Assembly (NCBI GenBank): GCA_030512335.1
Contig: JAULSU010000001.1
Location: 1,612,001-1,676,000, forward strand
Source of the DNA: Immersiella caudata
Lineage: Eukaryota > Ascomycota > Sordariomycetes > Sordariales > Lasiosphaeriaceae
Direction: 5' to 3'
Length of the DNA: 64,000 nt
Shown: piece by piece, positions 24,301 through 36,198 of the stretch
Layout: each line of letters opens with the position of its first letter
Numbering within the stretch: position 1 is the first letter of the stretch
Made by a program: the position numbers and the translations under genes
Notes under the pieces: model-generated
Databases searched by the model: none
What the model saw: the letters and a program-made list of their open reading frames with translations, nothing else
Told to the model about the DNA's origin: nothing

Positions 24301-25852
24301 TGAATCATTCCCGCATAATAAAGGAGAGGGGGACCGCTCGATGCCTCTGCTGCAGGTGTGCCGGTTTACTGGACTCAAGCGGATGCAGTCAAAAGCGAGA
24401 CCTTGGGGTCTGAGTCAGTCGGCGCGGGCGTTGAGTACAGCCAACGGACGCTCTCGGCACCCACCCGAGAGCCGCGGGCTTGGTGGCGTTTTAACAACGT
24501 GATAGGAGTCGCTGGGCCCCTTTACCCACGACTCGATCCGGAGCGAAGGCATTCCTGGGGCAAGGGCGACGCGTCCATGGAGGCTGGCCCGACTCCAGCT
24601 ACTCCGCAAAGCCGCGACACTCGAGTTTCCTGCCAAAGTAGATGCGTAGGGAAAGCTTCTGGCGCATCTGTGACGTTGAGTAAATAGTAACATGGCTTGT
24701 TGGTGTGATGCTCTGAGGGTCACGGTTCAAAGCGGCTGGCGCTGAAGCATAATAATAACTTGTCGCACCATGGTTGCTGTGAACCGGCAGGCCGAGAACA
24801 CCCACATCAAAATCACGGCTCTCTGCTGAAGTAGTGATCAGATGAATAAATAGTTTGTCGAGCAGGAGCGAGGGGATCGGTTTGCATGACGGGGCAGAAC
24901 ACAGTGCCACTCCCCAGGCCCACCGTGCGCCGGCTAGCTCAGACCCAGGTCTGGCAATCTCCATGCCTCGACATCACCGTTGATGAGGCAGGAGCAAGTG
25001 GCAAGCGTGCTTTGTAGCAGTTGTTTGTGGATGTAGCAGCGCTACCCAGATAGGGTAGTGAACTGCTGGGACGGATATCGGGGACTGGGCTGGTTGCCAT
25101 ATCTTGAACGCACGCCCACACCGACATACTTTCCCAGTGGGTAACAAGCTTCATCAGATGCCCCGACTGACGGGTTGTGCCTCCAACCTCCCCAACTCCT
25201 TGAGTGTACTTGTATACTTTCACGTCAAACCGCCCCCAGCCTTGCACATCTCTTAGAGCCTCCTATTGACGGTTGTCCTCGAGCCGCGCCAAAACGACTG
25301 GCCGTGTACAACGCTGTGCGTCACTGAACCGAGGACCCCGATTTCGAGGGCCACCGAGTCACCGAGCCACCGCCGCCGTCGCGTGGTCGCCGCCCATCAA
25401 ACAGATCCCAGCCCAAAACTTCCCCCGAGGTCGCCGCGCTGGTCCATGAGCCGCCAGCTGAGAAGCGACTTTATGGAAGCAGCAGCATACTGGGCTGAGT
25501 ATTAGGTACGCCGGAACAGAAAGTAGCCAAATTTTGGCTGTTCGTGTCAGAGCAGCGAGGGCGCAAGAGGCAGGACGGCGTCGCTTTCCAAGAGTTTGGT
25601 TCTCCTCGGGATTCCCTGGTTCACAACAGGCCAAGTACTCTAGCGCCACCCCTGCCCCAAGTGGAACACTACCGTTATAACGCCTTGGCTCGAAATTAAT
25701 CCACCAGCTTCACACCGCAGCGCGCACGTCGCAACCACTCCCGTCGCTGCCGCACTGGAGGAATAGCTGGGCGCCCCGTGAAGGCGACAAGGACATATCT
25801 CTGGCGGCAACCAGGCCCTTTTTCCCATTCCCCGTTTCTTCCTGCAAGTTGC
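21383..25852. other. Long gene-free spacer upstream of sfp1
   Basis: In this 4.5 kb region I can support no protein gene. Frames of up to 117 residues (for example 23800-24153 +, 24599-24964 -) show neither family motifs nor splice-linked continuation. No transposase, reverse transcriptase or terminal repeats were noticed, and C-to-T (RIP-like) depletion is not evident. The part nearest 25852 probably contains the sfp1 promoter and leader. A non-coding RNA cannot be excluded. Confidence 0.45.
22239..22264. repeat. Homopolymer T tract, 26 bases
   Basis: An uninterrupted run of 26 T lies in the spacer upstream of sfp1. Such tracts can exclude nucleosomes or mark the A-tail of an old retroposed sequence on the opposite strand. 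No flanking target-site duplication was recognised. The length may be unreliable in sequencing. Confidence 0.9.
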
Positions 25853-28312
25853 ATGTCGGCCGTTATCCACGAGCAATCCACAGTGGTTCCTTCTGTCATG
25901 CGGCGCTCCCTGAACTGGTTTAAACCAAGACCAACTGGAAGCCCCGAAGCTGCGGAGCCCAGCGCCGTTGAGACCAGTGGCAGCGGCCCTGGAAATAATA
26001 ATTGTTATCGCGCCTCGCCCTCTGCCCAGGACCGCCGCTCGCCCTCCGCCAATTCGCCGCCTTCTTCACTCCACCACTCCTCCCGCTCCCCGTCTCTGAC
26101 ACCGCAGCCGGCGACGCCCAGTTCGCCTATCTTCGGTCGCTCTAACCTCTCCAAGCTTGTGGCCTCCAAGCCGATTGATCTAGCGGCGTCCGACTTGGAT
26201 TCTGCCTCCGCATCGCCGACTGCGCGCAATCAGAGCGCACTTATCACCGAAGACGACCTCGAGCTCTTCGTCGACCCCGACCCCAAGCGCGGTTGCTACC
26301 ACCCGTCTCCGCCCGGCATCGCCCTTGACAACGCCGACGTCGACGTCGAAATGACCACCGGGCCCAACTTCGACTCGGCTATGGGCCGCAGTCGCCAGGA
26401 CTCGTTCGTCAGCGCTGGCGCGAAGCCGATATCCATGGCGAACCCCAATCGCGAAAACGCCAACCGGGGACGCCGAGAGAGTCTAGCTGGCAGCATGATG
26501 GCCGGTATAAGCTGGGGAGGAATTTCAGTTGGAAGCTTTATTAGAGAAGAGTAAGTTGTCGCATGCCACATGGGGTTGCTGCCACGTTGCGGCCTTGTCC
26601 GTCAAGACAAAGCCCTTATTGTCTCGGCTCGAACATCATCGCGATGCACGCAGTGCACCCGCACTCACCCTCTCCTCCAAACTGAAGCTGACGATGTCGT
26701 ACTTGTAGCATGGGCATGATGACGGGCACCAGTATGATGATGGGCACCTCGCCGTATCTCAACAACAGCCAACAGTCCCCTTCATACCACTCTTCCTCTT
26801 ACATCCCAAAGCTGGAGGCCAACTTCATGCGGGATTTCACATGCTGCGACCGGACTTGGCCCACGCTGCACGATCTCCTGCAGCACTACGAGGAAAACCA
26901 CCATGCGACTGCAACGCCTTCATCAAAAGATGCATTCGGTGTAAGCCAAGGGAATGTTCGTGGCTCCACCAGCCGGGCAACCCCCTCGGCACCCTCAGCG
27001 GGTAGGGGCCAGCAGACCCAGCCCATGCAAGGGTTCCAGCAGCCCCGCGCCACCGGAACCATGGGGTCAGGAATGGGCATGGGAGGGATAGGACAGATGA
27101 TGCGACAGCAGCAGCAACAAATACCATCTGCAACGCAGAAGGTCAATTCCATGTCGCATATGAACGACGAGATGGATGCCGTCGGCGACATGGAGTTGGA
27201 CGAGACAGTCGGGCCTATGGACATTGACGACAGTCAGCGAACCATTCAACAGACCCGACAGCTCTTTGGTCAGAGACCACAGCTGCACTTGAACAGCACT
27301 GGTCTCCCTCGCCAGGCTCTCCGATCCCAGCCAACCACCCCAGCAGCTTCAAACTTTGGATTCCAGAACAACCCCACCGTTTCTTCTGTCAATACTCCCA
27401 CCCTGACGACACAGCAGGGCATACCTCAGCGAGGACAGCAGTTTGGGCAGGATAACGACGACGAGGATGAAATCCCAGGCATGCCAATGAAGATGAACCT
27501 TGGCAACCTGAACCTCAACACTTCTCAACTTGGTGGGCTCAACTTCGGGGCTCTGGGAACGATTGATGACCCCGCGAAGCGTCTGTACAGCCCGGGCGGC
27601 ACAGCCCAGATGACGAGCCAGCAGCGCGCCTTCGACCAACAGTTGCAAATGCAGCAGCAGATCCAACAGCAGCTCCAGGCCATGAATCTGGACTTGAGTC
27701 AGCTGCCCGCTGGTACTGATCCTAACATGATCCTGCAGCAAATGACTGCTCTGATGATGCCGCCAAATGAAGAACCTAAGCCGTTCAGGTGCCCAGTAAT
27801 CGGGTGTGAAAAGGCTTATAAGAACCAGAATGGTCTAAAGTAGGTCGAATCCTTGGTGCTATCATCTGCCCACCGAAAATCTTATCCAAGAACGCCTTTT
27901 TTTTATGCGGCGCAAAACTAACCCACACTCTCAGGTACCACAAGACCCACGGTCACTCGACCCAGCAGTTGCACGAAAATGGCGATGGAACGTTCTCAAT
28001 CGTCAACCCGGAGACTAGTGCTCCTTATCCGGGTACGATGGGCATGGAGAAGGAGAAGCCGTTTAAGTGCGATGTCTGCGGGAAACGATACAAGAATCTC
28101 AATGGTCTCAAATACGTAAGTGACGCAGGGGATCAAAACAATTCGTCTTTGTCTGCTGACCCATCGCAATACAGCACAAGCAGCACTCGCCAATGTGCGA
28201 TCCAGAAATGAGAGCTCAGCACCAAAACCTGCTTACAACCATGATGTCTAACCCGGCTGCTCTCCTGGCATTGCAGCAGGGCCTCCCTAGTGTCAACGAG
28301 GAGTATCAATGA
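25853..28312 (+). CDS. sfp1: Sfp1-like C2H2 zinc-finger transcriptional regulator
   Basis: Four exons: 25853-26550, 26709-27839, 27935-28115 and 28175-28312, total 715 residues. Sfp1-type proteins link TOR and nutrient state to ribosome-biogenesis genes and cell size. The conserved central block is formed by splicing: GISWGGISVGSFIRE at the end of exon 1 joins to MGTSPYL and KLEANFMRDFTCCDRTWPT (atypical finger, cysteines near 278). Two C-terminal C2H2 fingers follow, at about residues 594-617 (CPVIGCEKAYKNQNGLKYH) and 655-678 (CDVCGKRYKNLNGLKYH), each interrupted by an intron at the same helix position. Between them and the centre is a Gln/Met-rich region. The short tail ends NEEYQ. ATG 25853 is the first in frame; a later Met (MRRSLNWF) is an alternative start. 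Confidence 0.9.
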
Positions 28313-29753
28313 CGACAGCCATCAACATGGTACGGATGACAGTCGTATCCCAATGCGGAATCGCAACAATTCTGTACACCTAGCAGGTTTCATCGACAAG
28401 TCTTTGTTTGGTTTGAGCACCGTCTTTCAGCATACTGCCGGGCGTTTTTCTTTCCCGTGGTGGATCGGGTCTTTGCATCAAGGGGTAACTCATCGCCGGG
28501 TTTTGTTATCGGCACATATACCCTTAGAATTGGACTGAAGACTGATACCCTTGCGACCACGGCAGAGTACCACAGGCAGCCAGGGGGTGCCTCTGTGTGC
28601 TTTGTCTCTGGTTTCGTTTCTCGTTTTCCCTGTTGGGCGGCTCCGCCGCGGTCACTGGTTTGCTGGATTTGATCATCCAGTTCCCGGATCCACGAACGAG
28701 CCGTCCTCGCTTCATTTCACACCACAGTTTCCCCAATATCATCCATCACATTCTTCATGACGATTCGACGATTAGAGGTACAGACAGTTTAGAGGAAGAA
28801 TGGACGAAGATGAAAGAGAAGACGACGAGACGAGTCCTAGACGGGGTTGGGATGGGTGGTCGAGTTCTACTTTGAACCACGGCGTTTGGCGATGGAGCTG
28901 GGGGGTGTCAGTTGTTCAAGTTTACGAATCATTTCGTCGAAAGCAAGGCTTCCTCCATCATTCCCCTTTTCACTACATACCCCCTCAAGACTATTCACTC
29001 ACCCCCCCCTAATCACTAATAGTACGGTCAACACAAATCCTCAACACGGCGCATGAAGAGAGAGATTGGCCGATGGTCTGCGTCGACTGTCAGCGGGAAG
29101 GCTACATAGATAGGAGCGTTGTTTCTTGCTTTTCTCTGGTTTTCTTTGCGACTACTACCCAATTTGGGCCTGATCCATTTTGGAAAGGCCATCTCTCCGT
29201 ATTCCTTCTTCGTTCATTGTAAATCGAGGAAGACTTTTAGCGGCAGTATTGAGCCTAAGCTACTTTGTTGTCTTGGGCGGGACGCTTCGAAAAAAGGAAA
29301 AGTTCTGATGGTTGTTTGGACGGATGGCTTGTGGGTTTGAAGTGAGCTCTCTACTTTTCTCATTTGGACGGCGTGGTGCTCATATTGTCTTCTCACACCT
29401 GTGGTGGCGCATCGAAACGGGTTGGAAAAAAGTACTGGTCCTCTAAGGGTGTGCATAGATTGTTGGCTTTTATCGATACATTAGCGGAGAGAAACCTATT
29501 CAACTTGCTTTTGCCGTCAATGTAGAAACCCATGATACATCTATCCGCCAATCTCTCGCCTTCGACGCCATCGCAATGCCTCCGACATGTCATTCATAAC
29601 GTCTTCTCATCTTTCATGATCCCATGCAACTAAGAAATACAGTCGAGTGCTTGGGTGAAACAAAGAAACCAGCCTATATCCGACGTGGAAACAGTCAGTA
29701 CGCCAGGTGTGGTCAAGTGAAAATCTGCTCAGCTTTGATTCCGCTCAGCCTTA
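28313..29753. other. Convergent 3' spacer sfp1 / kelch-BTB gene
   Basis: A 1.4 kb tail-to-tail region with only short frames. It probably contains the long 3' UTRs of both genes. No feature recognised. Confidence 0.5.
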
Positions 29754-32146
29754 CTACGACATCTCCATCCCCTCGTCGTCGTCATTATCGCTCTCGATCA
29801 TATGTGTCTGCGTGCTGCTGATGCTCTCCTTCCGCCGCGAATTCGCCGACGAGCCGTCACTAAACCGGCCTTCGATGCCGCCAACGATCATATCAAGCTC
29901 CTCTCCCCCAACCACGCGGCCCTCCATATCGATCTCTTGCGATAGCTCGACCAGAGCGGAGCGCGGAAGCCGTTGGAAGCCGGCCGTGCGCACGATGCGC
30001 CCCCAGTGCGTCATGCAAAAGTTGGCAGCCCGCTTTCGCAACCACTCTTCGTTGGCCAAGCCTGCGCAGTACCAGGTAATGCAGGCGTGATCCACATCGA
30101 GCTCTTTGCTGAGCCGGTTGACACACAAGAGCCGCAGATGCGGGATGTTATAGATGTTAGACATGACCAGCAGGCCAGCAACGTCGGAGAGATCTGCCGT
30201 CAGATTGTCATCATCTTCAGAGTTGGGGTCGATGCGGTCGGTATAGAGGTAGTACAGGAAAGCTTTGACGACGCTGTAAGGCTCGGGGATGTGCATCTTT
30301 TTGGTGTGGAACTCGGCCATTTGGCTGGACCACAGTCGGGCAAAGTGCGGCCAGCGCGCTTGAAGGATGAGCTTGTGAACGTGGATTGGGGGGGATGTTG
30401 GTGCGTCTGGAGCCAGCCATGTCTGGTCGCCTTCACCCGACTCAGCGGCGTGGACCAGAGCTGAGCCCATGATTTCGTCTTCGTCATAGTCACGAGAAAG
30501 AGCAGTGACAATGAAATCTGTCCCGCTGCCGGTTTCCGGAGATTGGTTGAAGAGCTTCGCGAGGTCCGCCCCAAGACCTTTTGATGGCACCTCACGGTGG
30601 CGGGCCCGCGACGAGGGGCGAACTGAGTCAACCCGTGACTCTGCACCCAGGTTGTCGCCCATGAACCCGTAGCGGCGCAAATCGATCTCCATGATATCAG
30701 ACAAGTACTCCTCAAGGCCGTTAGCCCCCATGTCAATCGCACCAGCGTCGGTTGGGCAACCGAGTAACCAAGCCTTCGTCCCGTCCTCGTTCATGGTGCA
30801 ATAGTGCCAGCGGTAACCGGACTTGAAGATCTCGCGACCTTCTGCGAGCTTCTGCCACCGCAGTGCGCCCAAGTCCAAGGCTGACAAGGAGCACTCCTTG
30901 GACGTTATGGTCGCTGCCGGTGTTACAAAATCCAAGAGCGTCCCTGAAGAATAAACATGAAAGTGAATGCCCTGCATCTGCGATGGCACGGTGGGTCCCC
31001 CGACGAACTTGAGGGCAGAGATGGCGCCAGGTGCCGGCGGGGCATATGTTTTGAGGTGAAATGATGGCGGGTTGACCTGAGCGGTCCTTGAATTCGCAGC
31101 GTAGCCAGAGGTCCCGATGACCGGCGACTGGGCGGCGGGGTGCGGCTGCCTCGGCGACGAAGCGCTCCGAGCTAATGCTGAGCGGTCGAGAGAGCCAACC
31201 GGCGGTGGTGAGTCGAAAGCCGGACTCCCTTTGAGATCCAGCCACCAGAGGTCACTAACCTTGTCCATGTCCTCACTCAGCCCGCCGTAGACCCAGACCT
31301 TCTCACCCCAAATGTATGCCGAGTGATCGAATCTCCCAACAAAGCGCCATGCCCTCGACCAGGTGAACGTCTTGAGATCTAGGTAGCAAATGTCATCGAG
31401 GACGTAGTTATCATGACCCGTAATGCCGCCCACGATAAACAGTTTATCTTCGTGCAGTACGGCGGCGTGGCGGGCGCGCCCCTTGGGGATCGGCCCCGTC
31501 ACTTGGGGTTGGGTCCAGTGCGCTGTCTTGAGGTCGAAGACGATCAAGTCAGACAAGTAGGTCCTGTGTTCATTTTCGCCTCCAAACACCAGCAGCTTGT
31601 CACCCTTGTACAGGGTTGCCGTGTGGCCTGTCACATCGCCGAGTGGTCAGTCACGGAAGCGCAATGCGAGCGTAGGCAAGGACGCGGGCAAGACTCACCC
31701 ATCCTGACCCCAGGGATGTCTCCATAGTTGTCAACAAGGTTCCACTGATGGCTCACCAAGTCTAACCTCAACACATGGTTGTACACCTCGTCGGTATACT
31801 GGTCAAAGCCGCCAAAAGCATATATCTGGTTATTTCCGCAGTACGTGACCGACGCATTCACAAGACATGCCGGACGCTGTCCCAGAGTGCGAGTCACTTT
31901 TGGACGGTAGCCATCTGTGGCCGACCGGCTCTTCACAGGAGAGTTGGGCATGATGTAGGTGTTTGTCGAGGAAGCGGCCGAGGCAGGGGTTAGGGTCGAA
32001 GACATGGAAGCGAACGAGGTCTGCGACGTGATGCTATTGTGGTGGCCACCGCCGGCGGCTTGCTGATGCTGGTGATGCTGGTGAACGGGGCCGCCAAAGA
32101 GTGATGAGGTCGCAACAGGGGCACCCGGCGTGGATGGGTGAGCCAT
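29754..32146 (-). CDS. Kelch and BTB/POZ-domain protein (Ral2/LZTR1-like layout)
   Basis: Two exons on the minus strand: 32146-31699 and 31627-29754 (71-nt intron), total 773 residues. After a His/Gln/Ser-rich start, kelch blades run from about residue 95 to 280: NQIYAFGGFD, DKLLVFGGENE, DKLFIVGGITG and EKVWVYGGLSE. A linker of about 230 residues follows. A BTB domain begins near IHVHKLILQARWPHFARLW, continues through YLYTDRIDP, and is followed by a BACK-like helical part. The acidic tail ends DDDDEGMEMS. Kelch-then-BTB order is shared with S. pombe Ral2, which acts with Ras1 in mating and morphology, and with LZTR1, a cullin-3 adaptor for Ras proteins. Orthology is plausible but not proven here. 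BTB proteins usually dimerise and bind Cul3. The gene is divergent from cdc20. Confidence 0.85.
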
Positions 32147-33225
32147 GGAGATCGCTGGCCGAGGGCCAAACCTCGAGGGGTTAGGGGGGCCCAGGCTGCT
32201 GATTGGGACTGATTGGGACCAGATCGGTTCCGGCCGTGGATTGGATTGGGCTCGACGCGTCTAGCGGTCGCCAGCTGAGGCCGCCGGATCAATTCAGTGT
32301 GGCAAACACCGCTGGGCTTCGCTTTGTACGAAAGGCTGGTCAGAAAAAAAGGCCGTAGCGATTTCTGTTCTCGAGGCTTTGATGGCGGACAAAGGGCTGG
32401 AAGCCATGCGTCGGCAAGTTGGATCCAGACACCAAGCCTTGGTGTCAAGATTTGCAAGGGTACGAAGACCCCGGCTGGATTGAAGGGCAGTGCGCTGAGC
32501 GTTATTGACACTGGGAAGAAGTATCGTTCAACACTAATCAGGCCCCCTTCCATGTTGATAATGCCTTTCTAAATGCAAATAACGCCTTTTGGGATACATA
32601 ATAGGTATTTAAAGATGTAACAAGGTCGCTCACAATACAGCTGATTCCAGTTCCTGTTGGCTCGAGGTATTTGTTGGTTCATGTGAACGGGTTTTCGCAC
32701 GGAGCAGATGGCCCCTCTCTCACGACCCCAGCCTTCGTCCAGAGCCAGACTTGGTCCGAGCGCCAGGGGCAGCGGACCCGACGGCTGCCACAATGGGTCT
32801 CCCCACCTGGCGAGTTGCCGTGACAACAGCCTGGATGTAAACATTTAAGTTGCTCCTTCCCTCCTTTCACGGCAACTTTCTCCTTCTCACTCAAACCTCG
32901 TCTCCAATCCGCATTTCCTCCAATCCATCCGTTTGCACAAAGCCTCAAACGCAATCACAAACCTTGCACGGAGACCACATCAAGTCCTGCTAGACCAGCT
33001 TGTTTCTCAACTTCCTGGCCGACCCCAGACGACAGGCGGTCCCCGCCAAGGCGCACCCGACTTTTCGACAACCTACGACAGCAAAAATACTAACCCATCC
33101 AGGAACCATTCGGTTGAGTCTCTTGGAGCTCGTTCGATCAATCGGAATCTCTCAGCTTTCTCTCTCCTACGACATCCCCGGCACATCGTTGGAGGCATCG
33201 ATACTGCAGCAGCACAGTCAGCACC
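32147..33225. promoter_or_regulatory. Divergent promoter region kelch-BTB / cdc20
   Basis: A 1.08 kb region between two head-to-head start codons, so both promoters must lie here. The 350 bases before cdc20 are rich in C and A with CTC/CCA runs, as is common for fungal leaders. No specific factor site is claimed. Confidence 0.55.
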
Positions 33226-35098
33226 ATGGCCACCGCATCGGTATCGACACCTCTCAAGTCCCACACGGGACTCTTCTCCTCCCGTACCGCTGGCGGACGG
33301 ATGCCCTTGACTCCTTCCCCTCGTCAGCGCTCCATCCCGGTGAACCTCAACTCCTCCCCGTTCACCCCCGAGAAGACGAGCAGTGACGGCCAAAAAGGCG
33401 CATCCAAGTCAGCATACCCCGGCAGCTTTGCTGCCCACCTCGCTCGATCCTCTTCCAAGGCCTCCAAGACTCAGACCTCCAAGGCCCATCGCGATTCGCC
33501 CAAGTCCAACATTGCCCGTGTCGTCTCCACGCCAAGGAGGGCTCTGGAGCTTGGTGTTTCGGACTTCACCCTCGTCGGCACTGGTGCTCACAAGACCCCT
33601 TCGAGCGCAAAGGTAAAGAAGGGATCCCTCAGGCAAAAGTCGACCAAGACCACGCTCAACTATGCCGGCGACCGATTCATTCCCAACCGCGGTGCGAGTT
33701 CGGCCATTGCCAATGTCGGTTCCGGAAAGCTCGACCTTCAAGAGAAGTCTCGCCCCAAGTCCCGCAGCGGCGAGGCTTCTTCGGCTCTCGCCTCGGCCAC
33801 AGACGATGCCATCGCCGCCCTTGAATCGTTGAGCCTTGACGATGAGGAGTCGACCTCGTACTCGCGCCCGTCGCCCAACACGGTCGCATATCAAGATTCT
33901 CTCGCGGATGCCTGCGGCGTCAGCCTCAACACTCGCATCCTTCAGTTCAAGCCCGCTCCTCCAGAGTCCTCCAAGCCCATCGATCTCCGCCAACAGTACA
34001 ACCGTCCTTTGAAGAACCCTGGTGCAAGCGCAGCCCAGTTCAGACGCCGCGTTGCAACAGCCCCTGAGCGAGTCCTTGATGCGCCCGGACTCATCGACGA
34101 CTACTACCTCAACCTTCTTGACTGGAGCTCGGGCAACCAGGTCGCCATTGGCCTTGAGCGCAACGTCTACGTCTGGTCCGCCGACGAGGGTTCAGTCAGC
34201 TCCCTCCTCGAGACTAGCCCCGACACGTACGTCAGCAGTGTGAAGTGGTCTGGTGATGGAGCCTATGTTGGTGTCGGTCTCGGCACCGGTGAGGTCCAGA
34301 TTTGGGATGTCGCCGAGGGCGTCAAGATCCGCAGCATGTTCGGCCACGATACCCGCGTTGGCGTCATGGGCTGGAGCAAGCACCTCCTCTCGACTGGCGC
34401 GCGCAGCGGGCTCGTCTTCAACCACGATGTCCGTATCGCGGAGCACAAGGTTGCTGAGCTCGTGTCGCACACCTCTGAAGTCTGCGGTCTGGAGTGGCGG
34501 TCGGATGGTGCCCAGCTTGCCACGGGCGGCAACGACAATCTCGTTTCTATCTGGGATGCTCGTTCTCTCGCGGTCCCCAAGTTCACCAAGACAAACCACA
34601 AGGCTGCCGTCAAGGCCCTGGCATGGTGCCCATGGAACATGAACCTGCTCGCCACTGGAGGAGGCTCTTACGATCGTCACATCCACTTTTGGAACACAAC
34701 ATCCGGTGCTCGCGTCAACAGCATCGACACTGGCTCCCAGGTCACCAGCCTCCGGTGGAGTCCCCACTATCGCGAGATTGTCAGCTCAAGCGGCTTCCCC
34801 GACAACTCTCTCAGCATTTGGAGCTACCCTACTCTGGTGCGCAATGTGGAGATTCCCGCCCACGAGAGCAGAGTCCTGCACAGCTGCCTCAGCCCCGACG
34901 GCCAGATGCTCGCAACAGCCGGTAAGCACTCGCGTTGTACGTTGGGAGAACGAATTTTGCTAACATGGAGCCATAGCTGCCGATGAGAGTCTCAAGTTTT
35001 GGAAGGTGTTTGAGAAGAAGCCTGGTTCAGGTGCTGGCGTTGGAGGCGTTGGTGCCTCGGGCAAGGCCGAGCTCAGCAAGCAGATGACGATTCGCTAA
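33226..35098 (+). CDS. cdc20: Cdc20, WD40 activator of the anaphase-promoting complex
   Basis: Two exons: 33226-34921 and 34977-35098 (55-nt intron), total 605 residues. Cdc20 recruits securin and mitotic cyclins to APC/C and is the target of the spindle checkpoint. The C-box DRFIPNR is at residues 149-155. A Mad2-interacting motif of the form R-I-L-x5-P starts at residue 237 (RILQFKPAP), which separates it from Cdh1. The seven-bladed WD40 propeller starts at LNLLDWSSGNQVAIGL and includes WSGDGAYVGVG, GHDTRVGVMGW, LEWRSDGAQLATGGNDN and HKAAVKALAWCPW. The spliced end gives LATAAADESLKFWKVF, and the last two residues are the Ile-Arg tail that docks on the APC/C. Length is like yeast Cdc20 (610). 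The N-terminus has Pro-directed Ser/Thr sites. Confidence 0.95.
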
Positions 35099-36198
35099 GC
35101 AGCGTTTCTGTCCAATCAGGTCGTCCAGGATCGATCGGTGTCAGAGTCAAGTCGAAAAAACCAACGGTAGGTATAACAAGGTTCCTTCTGGCAATCATCG
35201 GTTAGCGGGTCCTGCTATTTGGTCGTTTCAGCGCGGCGTTGGGGGTTTGAGCTCGCCCGCAATGCGGATGATGGACTGTTTACGCAGGCACGAAACGAAT
35301 TTGTTTGGTCATGAGTTATGAAAGACGACAGGAAATATGTCGGGCAAGAATGCCGAATAGCTACAGGTTACAAAGGATAAAGGATCGGTAGTAAAGGATC
35401 GGTAGTGTAGTACTATAATTGTAGGAGCAAACGATGGGCTATTTGACATGTGCCAATGGCCAAAGTGACTCTCTTCTACAGAGACCATGTCCTGTCACCT
35501 CGCACATGCATCTCTGCACTTTGTGACATTGCATGACAGTCTGATCCCTTTGCGGAAAATGACAGCCCTTTTAAAACCTTTGTTTCCAGCAATTCATTTG
35601 TTAGGGGCTTGCGACGTCTGCCATTTTCAGGTGATTGGTCCACCGGGCTAACTCAAATGGGCAACTGTGGCTGGTGGCTGCTGCGCTAAGTGGATGACTA
35701 ATTCGGCCCGCGTGCACTTCAAAGGAACATCAGCCAGGCATTCCAACTTACCCAATACATCACACACTGCCAAACCAGCGTCTCCCCAAGCTGTGGCGCA
35801 CCACTACAAAACCCCGAGATATTGCACCTGCGCTCTAGAAATACAAAACTACGAGGTCTCGGATGCTCTGAGCAGGCTGCGAGGCAACCTAAAGAGCGAG
35901 TTCGAGCGGCAAGAGGCGGCGACTTCCGAGGAGTTTCCGACCCCAATCCCCATCTCCGCCGAACATCGATCCGCACCCCGCCATCGCGTGCACCCTCGAT
36001 ATCCCACGCTCGATTGCCAACCAAGCAGTTAGGGCGTAAAGTTGGGCGACGGCGGTTCGCTGGGGGTTGGTCAAGCGGCACAGCGACAATCTCGACGCTG
36101 CGGGCAAAAACAGAGAAAGCCGCCAGTCTCGCGCAGAGGATATCCGACCATCCTAGCCACTCCACGAGCTGCTGGTTCTCCGTCGCACGTCTGTCAAC
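35099..36198. other. Spacer cdc20 / toa1
   Basis: A 1.1 kb spacer in a tandem + gene pair. It contains a 14-bp tandem duplication (listed separately) and the toa1 promoter. Frames such as 35667-36032 have no family match. Confidence 0.5.
35379..35406. repeat. Tandem duplication of a 14-bp unit
   Basis: The unit AAAGGATCGGTAGT occurs at 35379-35392 and directly again at 35393-35406 without mismatch, in the 3' region of cdc20. It looks like a small local duplication. Confidence 0.9.

Noticed and set aside
24715..24745. GGTTCAAAGC resembling a tRNA B box
   Set aside because: Flanking bases do not form a T-arm stem and no A box precedes it.
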